Assembly: GCA_013398175.1 (NCBI GenBank)
Contig: VZRZ01005951.1
Span: forward strand, 392,949-456,948
DNA from: Climacteris rufus
Lineage: Eukaryota; Chordata; Aves; Passeriformes; Climacteridae
DNA: 64,000 bases
Direction of reading: 5' to 3'
Below, one piece after another: positions 41,290 to 63,100 of this stretch. Each line of letters begins with the position of its first letter. Position 1 is the first letter of the stretch. Made by a program: the position numbers and the translations under genes. The notes beneath the pieces are model-generated. The model made no database searches and was not told the origin of the DNA. It saw only the letters and a list, made by a program, of their open reading frames with translations.

Positions 41290-41880
41290 TACACGGGGCC
41301 CCTGTAGGGACTGAGAGGGGATGTCCTGTGGGTCTGGAGGATCCTATGGGTCTAGAGGAGTCCTATGGGGATTCTGTGAGGCTAGGAGTGGGTCATATGG
41401 AAGACTTTTAGGGCTAAGAGTGGCCTGTGTAATGGGGGAGCTATGAATGTGCTATAGGGGAAGATATTGAGCTCCTATGGGGCTGGAAGTGGGTCCTATG
41501 GGACCATGGGACTGGGGAGGGGTGTCCTATGGTATTGGGAGTGGGTTCTATGGAGCGTGGGCATTCACAGGGGTCCTATTGAAGGGAAGTAATGGGAACC
41601 CTGTGGGGCTGAAAAGGGTTCTATGCATGTCCTATAGGGCTGGAGCAGTGTCCTATGGGGCTGAGGGAGTCCTAGGGAGCGGGAAGTATGTCCTATGAGG
41701 TAAGGGGGAGCTATAGGGTCCCTGTGGGGGTAAGATATGGGGGTCCTATGGGGCTGGGGAGTGGCTGGGTTCATAGGGGTCACTGGACCCTATGGTGCCA
41801 TGAGGGTCCTATAGGACTACAGAGTAGAGGGAGGGTCCTGTGGAGCTGGGGAGTGTGCTGTAGATCCGTAGGGGTCACCG
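41290..41880. repeat. CCTATGGGGCTGGGAGTG-type minisatellite upstream of MYH7
   Basis: Degenerate units built around GTCCTATGGGGCTGGGA repeat through about 590 bases on the + strand. The G-runs are all on the non-template strand of the downstream gene. No gene is visible inside, and the open frames are repeat artefacts rich in Gly, Tyr and Val. Confidence 0.85.
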
Positions 41881-41899
41881 TGTCCCTATGGGGCAGTAG

Positions 41900-42005
41900 G
41901 GTCGCCTTGAGGTCACCCGTCTGTCCATGCCCCCCCCCTCCTGGTGACGCAGCTGCAGGGGGGAGGGGGGGGGTATAAGGGGGATCCCCCAGCCAGCGCC
42001 TACAG
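41900..42005 (+). promoter_or_regulatory. Predicted MYH7 core promoter, left copy
   Basis: A TATAAG box at 41974-41979 lies in a G-rich context, with an E-box CAGCTG at 41950-41955, a TGACGC motif just before it and an AGGTCA nuclear-receptor half-site at 41910-41915. The sequence CCAGCCAGCGCCTACAG that follows sits where the start site and first untranslated exon would begin (about 25-30 bases after TATA). The assembly gap then starts. The same TATA-like box plus CCAGCCAGCGCCTACAG reappears directly after the gap, so one of the two may be an assembly duplicate. Confidence 0.6.
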
Positions 42006-42404
42006 NNNNNNNNNNNNNNNNNNNNNNNNNNNNNNNNNNNNNNNNNNNNNNNNNNNNNNNNNNNNNNNNNNNNNNNNNNNNNNNNNNNNNNNNNNNNNNN
42101 NNNNNNNNNNNNNNNNNNNNNNNNNNNNNNNNNNNNNNNNNNNNNNNNNNNNNNNNNNNNNNNNNNNNNNNNNNNNNNNNNNNNNNNNNNNNNNNNNNNN
42201 NNNNNNNNNNNNNNNNNNNNNNNNNNNNNNNNNNNNNNNNNNNNNNNNNNNNNNNNNNNNNNNNNNNNNNNNNNNNNNNNNNNNNNNNNNNNNNNNNNNN
42301 NNNNNNNNNNNNNNNNNNNNNNNNNNNNNNNNNNNNNNNNNNNNNNNNNNNNNNNNNNNNNNNNNNNNNNNNNNNNNNNNNNNNNNNNNNNNNNNNNNNN
42401 NNNN
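42006..42404. other. Assembly gap, 399 N, in the promoter region
   Basis: The gap sits exactly between two near-identical TATA/exon-1 sequences and next to a long G homopolymer. Its true content and size are unknown. Confidence 0.99.
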
Positions 42405-42472
42405 CGGCGGCGGGGGGGGGGGGGGGGATATAGGGGGGCCCCCCCAGCCAGCGCCTACAGACCCGGGGGCAG
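42405..42472 (+). promoter_or_regulatory. Predicted MYH7 core promoter and untranslated exon 1, right copy
   Basis: After a G homopolymer a TATA-like ATATAG (42428-42433) is followed by CCAGCCAGCGCCTACAG (42444-42460) and ACCCGGGGGCAG, then GTGGGG at 42473, a good splice donor. The likely transcription start is near 42455-42460, and the untranslated first exon would end at 42472. Sarcomeric myosin genes normally have untranslated leader exons separated from the ATG exon, which fits. Confidence 0.55.
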
Positions 42473-43750
42473 GTGGGGCAGGGGGCACTGGGAGCACTGT
42501 TGGGGTCTGGGAGGAGGTTATGGGGGAACTAGGGGCAACTGAAAGGGACTGGGAGCGAACATGGAGGAACTGGGAGGGTCTATGGGTGAACTGGGAGGGA
42601 CTGGGAGGGTCTATAGGAGAACTGGGAGGGTCTATGGGGGAACTGGGAGGGACTGGGATTATACTGGGAGGGTCTATGGGGGAAATGGGAGGGACTGGGG
42701 TTGTACTGGGAGGGTCTANGGGAACTGGGAGGGACTGGGATTATACTGGGAGGGTCTATAGGGGAACTGGGAGGGACTGGGAGGATCTATGGAGGAACTG
42801 GGAGGATCTTTGTGGGGGACTGGGATGATACTGGGAGCATCTGTGGGGGAACAGGGTGGGACTGGGATGATACTGGAAGGGTTTATGTGTTAACTGGGAG
42901 GGACTGGAGTGATACTGGGGGAGGGTACTGGATAAATCCTAGGGGGATACTGGGACTTATTGAGCAGTACTCTTTGTGTGTCTGTGTCTGTGTGTGTGTC
43001 TGTGTCTGTGTCTGTGTGTGTGTGTGTGTGGGTGGTGGTGTACTGGAGAAGTACTTGTGGGGCTGAGCGGGAATGTTGGGAGATACTGGGACATACTGGG
43101 ACATTCTAGAACATAGTGGGACATAGTGGGACATACTGGGGGGGTTATTGTGTCCCGGACCAGGACCAGAGCCCCCCTGAGTCTGCACTGTCATCCCCTG
43201 ACTCGGATACCACAAAGAAAGGTGGGGCTGAGCACTGGAAGGAACTGAGGGATGTCTGGGGGGACTTGGGGTAACTGGGAGGGTCTGTGGGGGAACTGGG
43301 AAGGACTGGAAGGGATGGAGGAGTACTGTGGGGTACTGGGAGGTACTGGAGTGAGCTAAAGGGCAGGCAGTGTGAGGCACTGAAAGGAACAGAGAGCACC
43401 CTGGAGGGCACTGGGACTTCCAAGGAGGAACTTGGGATAGAGATGGGGACAACTGGGAGGTACTAGGAGCACTGGAAAGGAACTGGGACCACTGGAGTAG
43501 AACAGGAGAAGAAGAGATCACCAAGGATGGACTTCAGATGGGGCTGACTGGGAGCACGGGGGAGGAACTGGGAACACTGGGAGGTTACCACAGGTGATGG
43601 AACCACTGAGAATGGACTTGCAATGTGCAAGCTGGGAGGACTGGGAGCACTGGGGAGGAATGGAGGAGTTGGGTTGTCCAGGAGGAAGTGGTAGATGTGG
43701 AGAAGAACAGGGAATGATGGGTTCACCAATGAAGGAGCTTGGATGAGGTC
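42473..43750. repeat. ACTGGGAGGG-type minisatellite in MYH7 leader intron
   Basis: Units such as GGGACTGGGAGGGTCTATGG fill most of this leader intron, most regularly at 42530-42900. A TG/TCTG microsatellite lies at about 42976-43030. One ambiguous base sits at 42719. Copies become looser after 43240. Open frames through it on either strand are repeat artefacts. Confidence 0.85.
43164..43221 (+). other. Candidate untranslated exon 2 of MYH7
   Basis: This 58-base block is not made of the surrounding repeat. It follows a CCAG acceptor-like site (weak pyrimidine tract) and ends at AAAG before GTGGGG, a good donor. Mammalian MYH7 and MYH6 have two untranslated exons before the ATG exon, so a second leader exon is expected in this interval. 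The choice rests on position and splice sites only. Confidence 0.3.
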
Positions 43751-43804
43751 AAGTGGGAGGAATTGGCAGCACTGGGAGGGTCTGATCCCTTCTGCCCCAC
43801 CCAG

Positions 43805-56848
<13,044 letters not shown>

Positions 56849-56926
56849 AGCTCTGGACTCCCAACAGGATCCCCTGGACCTCCAAGTGGCCCACCCCCAC
56901 TCCCAGACTCCCAAGCTTGGTCAGCC

Positions 56927-56932
56927 AATAAA
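56927..56932 (+). terminator. MYH7 polyadenylation signal
   Basis: AATAAA lies 79 bases after the TGA stop, giving a very short 3' UTR of roughly 100 bases if cleavage falls 10-30 bases downstream. It is the first such hexamer after the stop. Confidence 0.85.
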
Positions 56933-56959
56933 AAGCATGGAGCAGCCGCAGTTGGTGTG

Positions 56960-57985
56960 GGGTTGGGTTTGTGTGGGAAGGGTGGGGTTGTCCCATTGCA
57001 CAGCACCCACAAGATGGCTACAAACCACACAAGATCACCAATCAGTGTGCAACCCAGCACACCCCACAGCATGATGCAACCAGACCCATATGGGGTAACA
57101 GGATGTGAACCATGGGATGCACCTCAACCCTGACCTGCCCCACAGTGTATCTCAATCTGCCCCATGGTGTTCTGCCACCTCAACCTGCCCCACACCTACC
57201 TAAATCCATGTATGGGGAGAGACCTGTCTGGGGCAGATGTGGGGGTGGGGAGAAAGGGACCTCAGGAGGTGGGGGACAGCATCTGGGATCCCCACATATG
57301 GGGCAGAGCATGAGTGGACCCCTCGGGCATGTCTTGGTTCCTGAGGTTGCACCTTCTCCTGATGCAGGTGCTGATGTCCCTCTGTCCTGGCTTCAGTATT
57401 CCCCTGGCCACCAACCGCTCTGTCCCACCACACACCATGTTCCACCACCCTCCATGCCATACTGACACTCTGTCCTATGTCCCTCCATCCCTCTGGACTT
57501 TTCATCAATCATCCCACTACCTCTTGGCCCACCTTCCCTGTCTCTTCTATCTCCCTCCTTCTACCTCGTTCATGGCTTCCCCAGTCCCTCCATGTTCTCC
57601 ATGTCCCACTGGCCCTCTGCCTCCCGCTTGTTCCTGCCCACCAACTTCTCTGTCCCGCCCCACTTCCCCCCTCACCCTCCCTTCCCTGTCCATCTGTCAC
57701 TCCATCCCTTCCCAGTCCTGGTGGCGCCGCATGATGGACCCCAGGGGACCCCGGCATCTGGGCGGCTCCCCTCCCCTGCCAAACTTGGGCTGAGGAGGGG
57801 TGGGCGTAGTGTCTCTATGGGGCTCTCTCTGGAGTCTATGGGGCTCTAAAGGGACTCTATGGGGATCTGTGAGGACTCTCTGTGGCTCTATGGAGCACTT
57901 ACAGGACTCTATAAGGGCTCTATGGGGCAGAGGAGAGGGTCTGTGGGCATGGGAGGGTATCTATGGGGCACAGTGGGGAGGTGGG
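56960..57985. other. MYH7-MYH6 spacer with pyrimidine-rich tract
   Basis: No gene is visible. The tract at 57480-57720 is strongly C/T-rich on the + strand (many CCCTCC, CCACTT and CTGTCC words), and 57806-57960 contains degenerate CTATGGGGCTCT units. In mammals this spacer produces an antisense transcript. I see no clear TATA or other evidence for one here. Confidence 0.6.
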
Positions 57986-57989
57986 GACC

Positions 57990-58180
57990 TCCCCGCCCAC
58001 GGGAATGTGTCACCTCGCGGGAACACTTGTCACCTCCTTGATGACAAAGTGGACACGCTGTTCGGGGACTGCTGCCAGACCCCCCCGTCCACCAGACCCC
58101 TGCCGGCCCCACGGCGCCTCACTAGGGGGAACGAGATAACAATCTTTCCTCCCCTCCCCCCGCTGTGTCCTGATATAGAC
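57990..58180 (+). promoter_or_regulatory. Candidate distal atrial regulatory region of MYH6
   Basis: Between two repeat blocks lies a non-repetitive island with clustered sites: MCAT in reverse (GGAATG, 58002-58007), two TCACCT T-box-like half-sites (58010-58015, 58030-58035), a nuclear-receptor-like TGACAAAGTGGACA (58042-58055), and GATA sites AGATAA (58134-58139) and GATA (58172-58175). These sit at about -750 to -580 from the predicted start. The quail atrial slow myosin 3 gene has an atrial regulatory domain with GATA and vitamin-D-receptor-like elements at a similar distance, as I recall it. Function here is inferred from motifs and position only. Confidence 0.45.
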
Positions 58181-58559
58181 CTGGCAGGGTAAAGCTGTCA
58201 CCATCCCAAGGGTGACAGGACATTGGCCAGGCACCAGGCATCCAGGCCCCACAGGCACCCCCTTCACAAGGGTCCCAGGCATCCTAGCCCCACAGATCTC
58301 CCCCATCATGCACAAGGGACCCAGACATCTGGGATCCAAAGATCCTGCACGCACAAGTGACCCAGGCCCCATAGAATCATCACAAACCCTGCCAAAGGAA
58401 TCAGCAGTCTGGTCCCCATAGATCACCCACACACACAAGGGACCCAGGCGCCTGGGCTCCATGGTTTCCCCCCACACACAAGGCACCCAGGTGTCCGGGC
58501 CCCACAGACCCCTACAAGTGGTCTGGATAGCCCATGCTCTTCCCCCTAGCTCTGCCCCA

Positions 58560-58755
58560 TTGATCATCTTGTGGGGTGAATATTTGGGTCCTGGATGCCT
58601 GGGTCACTGGAGAGATGCCACCTTGGGGCTGGGAAAGGGGGGGGGGAGCTGCCCCCCTCCTTCTCCCCTATCAGCCACCCCCTCCTCAGGAATGCTCCTC
58701 CCCTCCCCACCCCATGATGGCCTATAAAGGCTGTGGGGCTGCAGCACTGGCATAG
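58560..58755 (+). promoter_or_regulatory. MYH6 proximal promoter
   Basis: TATAAA at 58723-58728 predicts a start near 58753. Upstream are an MCAT element in reverse (GGAATG, 58689-58694), a GATA site in reverse (CTATCAG, about 58668) and C-rich stretches. These are typical of cardiac myosin promoters. The end of the first untranslated exon cannot be chosen: GGTGTCAG just after the start and GGGTGTGG further on are both possible donors. Confidence 0.7.
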
Positions 58756-58839
58756 GTGTCAGCGTGGGGCAGAGAGAGAGAGGGTGTGGGGCACAGTGGG
58801 GATGTGGAACATGGGATGTGGAGATGAGGGGCTGAAAAA

Positions 58840-59220
58840 GGATATGGGGGGGCTATGGGGTGCACAGGAGGGTTATGGGGCACATGGGCACTGGGGGATC
58901 TATGGGGCACAGGAATCTATGGGGACTATGGGGCACAGGGGGACTATGGGACACATGGGGGTTCTCTGGGGTGTGGGGATCCGTGGGATGCACATGGGGT
59001 TATGGGGCACAGAGGACCTAAGAGGCACAGAGGGGAACTGGGGGGGATGGAGATCTATGTGGGCACAGCGATCTATGGGGCACCCAGGGGACCTAGGTGG
59101 CACAAGCAGGGCTATGGGGCATGTGGGATCTATGTTGCAAAAGGATTTATGGGGCATAAAGAGGCGTATGGGGCAAAGAGGGTTTATAGGGGCTCTGGGG
59201 TGCAGGAATCTATGGGGTGC
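58840..59220. repeat. CTATGGGGCACAGGGG-type minisatellite in MYH6 leader intron
   Basis: Units around ATCTATGGGGCACAGG and GGACTATGGGG repeat through the predicted first intron, G-rich on the + strand. They are similar in wording to the arrays upstream of and inside the MYH7 leader. Confidence 0.85.
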
Positions 59221-59249
59221 TGCCCTTCACCTTCTGCATGTCCCTCCAG

Positions 59250-59286
59250 CTCCCTTCATCTTACCTGCTAGATCCACAGACTCCAG
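59250..59286 (+). other. MYH6: Untranslated exon 2 of MYH6
   Basis: A pyrimidine-rich tract ending TCCCTCCAG is followed by 37 bases of non-repeat sequence ending CTCCAG before GTGAGC, a near-consensus donor. It lies between the predicted promoter and the ATG exon, as does the second untranslated exon of mammalian MYH6. No ATG is present in it. Confidence 0.7.
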
Positions 59287-59289
59287 GTG

Positions 59290-60060
59290 AGCGTGGTGCT
59301 GTGGGGCAGTCTGGGGATCGGTGCTTTTGGGGGGTTGCTGGTATAGGGTGCATGTGTCACTATAGGGTCTGCACATCACTACAAGGGATCCATACTTTGC
59401 TATGGGTGTCTGCACGTAGGGCTGTGCATGACTGTAGACCTTCCTGCATTGTTATAAGAGTCCTTGCACTGCTATGGGTGTCTGTGTGTCACTGTAAGGA
59501 TCCCTGAGTCATTGTGGGGCTCAGTGCATGACTGTAGGGGTCTGTGCATTGCATGGTGGTTAATGCATCACTACAGGTGTTCGTGCATGGCTAAGGAGGT
59601 CCCTGCATCACTATAGGAGTCTGTACATGGGGCTGTGCATGGGTATTGGGGTCCCTGCATCACTATAGGAGTCTGTACATGGGGCTGTGCATGGGTATTG
59701 GGGTCCCTGCATGACAATAGGGGTCTGCCCATAGCTGTAGGGGTTCTGTGCAATGCTATAGGACCCAATACATGTTGCCATACATGCCTGGAGGGTTCTG
59801 TGCATGGGGCCTTACACAACTATGAGGATCCGCACATCACTGTTAAGGGTTCCTGAATCACTACAGGGGTCTGTGCATGGGACAGTGCATGACTATGTGG
59901 GTCTCCAGTGGGCTATAGGGCTCCCTACACAACTATAGGGGCCCAAACATGGGGCTGTGCACAGCTACAAGGCTCTGACTATACATCTGGGTATGGCTAT
60001 AGGAGCCCATGCATGGCCCCGGGCTCTGGTCAATAGGGTTGTGTGGGGCCATGGAACGAG
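59290..60060. repeat. Minisatellite with a 52-base exact tandem unit
   Basis: Degenerate units with GCATCACTATAGG, GTCTGTGCATGG and GGGGTCCCTGCAT fill the intron before the MYH6 start. Two adjoining 52-base copies (59598-59649 and 59650-59701) are identical, showing recent slippage or unequal exchange; a third, partial copy follows. Confidence 0.85.
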
Positions 60061-60130
60061 GGGTGAGACCCTGCGGCCAGAGCCTCACAGCTCCCCAGGT
60101 GATGCAGGGTCCCTGTCTGTGTGGGGCAGG

Positions 60131-63100
60131 ATGGCGGATGCAGTGCTGGCGGCGCTGGGGGCGGCAGCCCCCTTCCTGCGGCCAGGGGAGCGGGAGCGGC
60201 TGGCAGCGCAGACCAGACCCTTCGACCCCCGCAGCGAGTGCTTCGTCCCCCACCCCCGGGAGGAGTTCGTGCGGGGGCGGGTGACGGGGCGCCAAGGCGG
60301 TGAGGCCACCGTCCAGACTGAGCTGGGAGAGGTGGGCAATTATGGGAATAGGAGTGGGTGAGGGGAGGGGGCAAGGGGTCAGGGGGAAAAGATTAATGGG
60401 GTCGAGAGGGTAATGAAGGGAGGGGTTAAGGATGGGAAGGTTTGATGGGAGGTGGGGGCATAAGAGGTGACTGAAGGCGGGGGAAGAGGGGGGGTTGGGC
60501 ATCATGGGGTGAGGGGTTAGTGGGAAGTTGGGGGGACAAAGGGTTAAGGAAGGAGGGGTTAATGGGATTAAGTTAATGGGGAGGGGTTAAAGGAGGGAGG
60601 GGTTTAAAGGTTTGAGGGGGAGGCAAAACAGGGAGGGGGAAACCAAGCCCATAGTGATGGGAACCTTGACTAACTAAAGACTTCCCAACTGACGGGGGCT
60701 GCCCCCCAACCCATAGGAGACCTCCTCCAACTCATGGGACAAACCCTACCAACATAGCACCCCCTATCACACAGGGCACCTTCCAAAGCCATGGGACAGC
60801 CCCTAATCCCCACCCCCTTGTCCCTCCATTCCTCCCAGACGGTGACAGTGAAGGAGGCTGACATTCACCAGCAGAACCCCCCCAAGTTTGACAAGATCGA
60901 GGACATGGCAATGCTGACCTTCCTCCATGAGCCTGCCGTCCTCTACAATCTCAAGGAGCGCTATGCCTCTTGGTTGATCTATGTGAGCCTTCCCACAAGC
61001 CCCTGGGAATTAGGCAGGGCCTTCTCTACAGCCTATGGGGTGGATGAAACCTAGTGAATCTTCCCTAAAGTTCTTGGGATACCTAGAACCAGATGGGCCT
61101 TCCAGAGAGTCTGTGGAACCCCTGGAACCTGGTGTGGCTTTTTCATGGACTTTGGGACACCTAGTCCCAAAAAGTCCCTGGTGGTCTTCTCCAGCTCCCT
61201 TGGGCCACCCAGACCCAAGATGTCACTTCAATAACCCCCTTGATGGGACACAAGATGTCCCATCCTTGGACCCCTCGGGCCACTAATACATGAGATGTCC
61301 CATCTCTGTGGAACATTGCATGTATTGGGCCACCCAGACCCAAGATGGCCTTTCTCTAGCCCCTCTCCAGCCAACCAAAATCAGGATGTCCAGTCACCAC
61401 ATCCCTTGGGCTACCTAGACCTAAGATGTTCACACATGGTTGGGTAGCACCTCCTGACTCTGACCCACCTGCTCCTTTCTCCAGACGTACTCAGGGCTCT
61501 TCTGCGTGACAGTCAACCCCTACAAGTGGTTGCCCGTCTACAACGCTGAGGTGGTGGCTGCCTACCGGGGAAAGAAACGGAGTGAAGCTCCACCCCACAT
61601 CTTCTCCATCTCTGACAATGCCTACCAGAACATGCTGACGGGTAAGGATGTCCTGTGAGGACCTCAAACTAGACGACCCCACCCCTGACTTAGACCTGGT
61701 CCCTACATGGGAGGATGGAGAACCTCAGCCCCAACCCCAAGAACCCAAGCATGTTTCCCACCTTCATCCCACCTGACTCCTCTCTTCTCATGGCAGACCG
61801 AGAGAACCAGTCCATCCTCATCACGTGAGTCCCCGCCCTGCCCAACCCTGCCCCATAGTGGTGGGGTGGGATGAAGGACCCACCAGGATGTTCTCCAATA
61901 TCTCACTGTGTCCCCCCTAGTGGAGAATCTGGGGCGGGGAAGACGGTCAACACCAAGAGGGTCATCCAGTACTTCGCCAGCATTGCTGCCATTGGCGACC
62001 GCAAAAAGGAGGCAACTAACAGCAGCAAGGTCAGAGTCTCAGTCCATGTACCCCTGGTAGGGAGTGTCCCCCAATGATGTCCAGACTCAGCACTGTCCCA
62101 CCCCACTAGGGCACCCTGGAGGACCAGATCATCCAGGCCAACCCTGCTTTGGAGGCCTTCGGCAATGCCAAGACCCTCCGCAATGATAACTCATCCCGAT
62201 TTGTGAGTGATGGGGGTGGGTTCTGTGAGAAAGGGTATATGGGGCAGTTTGTGGGATGGGGTCTATGGTGTGTCTTCTGTGAGAAGTTGGCAATCTCCAT
62301 CTCCTGCCACTGCTTTCCCAGGGGAAGTTCATCCGGATCCATTTCGGGGCCACTGGGAAGTTGGCATCAGCTGACATTGAGACCTGTGAGTGGGCTGAGA
62401 GCTCAATGAGAGGCTGTCTGCTAGTCCATCATCCATCCATCCATGAAGTTACCTATTCATGGATTTATTCATCCATCCCAGGACTCATCCATCTGTGGAC
62501 TCATCCATCCACCCATGAACTTCATCCATCCACTCAGGAACTCCATCCATCCATCCATCCATCCATCCATCCATCCATTCATCCATGCATCCATCCAGTC
62601 ACCTCTTCATCTCCATCTCCTCATCCCACCATCCATCTGACCCTTTATCTCCCTCTGTCTCCCTCCCTCCCTCCTTGCCTGCTTCCCCCCTGCTCATGTC
62701 CATCCCTTCATCCATCTTCACGGTTGATGGATACATCTTTCATCCCACTATCCATCTGACTTTCCATTTCCCTCTCCTCTTCCAACCATTTCCTCATCCT
62801 AGCATCCAGCCACCCCTCCTTCTCCATCTCCTCATCCTACCATCCATCTCTCCATGTCTCAATCCACCTCCTCACTCCAACCTCCATCTTCCTTATCTCC
62901 ATACCCACCTCAGACCTCCTGGAGAAGTCCCGTGTCATTTTTCAGCTGAAGGCTGAGAGGAACTACCACATCTTCTACCAGATCCTCTCCAACAAGAAGC
63001 CAGAGCTGCTGGGTGAGTTGGGTGCTTGCCCTTGAGCCTTCTACTTCCTCTCTTCTTTCACTTCTTTGCTCCTTCCTGGGGCAACTGAGGACAATTTGGG

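Noticed and set aside
41944..42828. 294-codon open frame
   Set aside because: More than half of it is the N gap, and the remainder is the ACTGGGAGGG minisatellite.
42883..43524. 213-codon minus-strand open frame
   Set aside because: It is translated minisatellite and TG microsatellite, giving repeated Ser, Pro, Val and Thr-His.
58840..60000. Repeated units resembling a CRISPR array
   Set aside because: Units are degenerate, without constant repeats separated by unique spacers, and the context is a vertebrate intron. It is a minisatellite.
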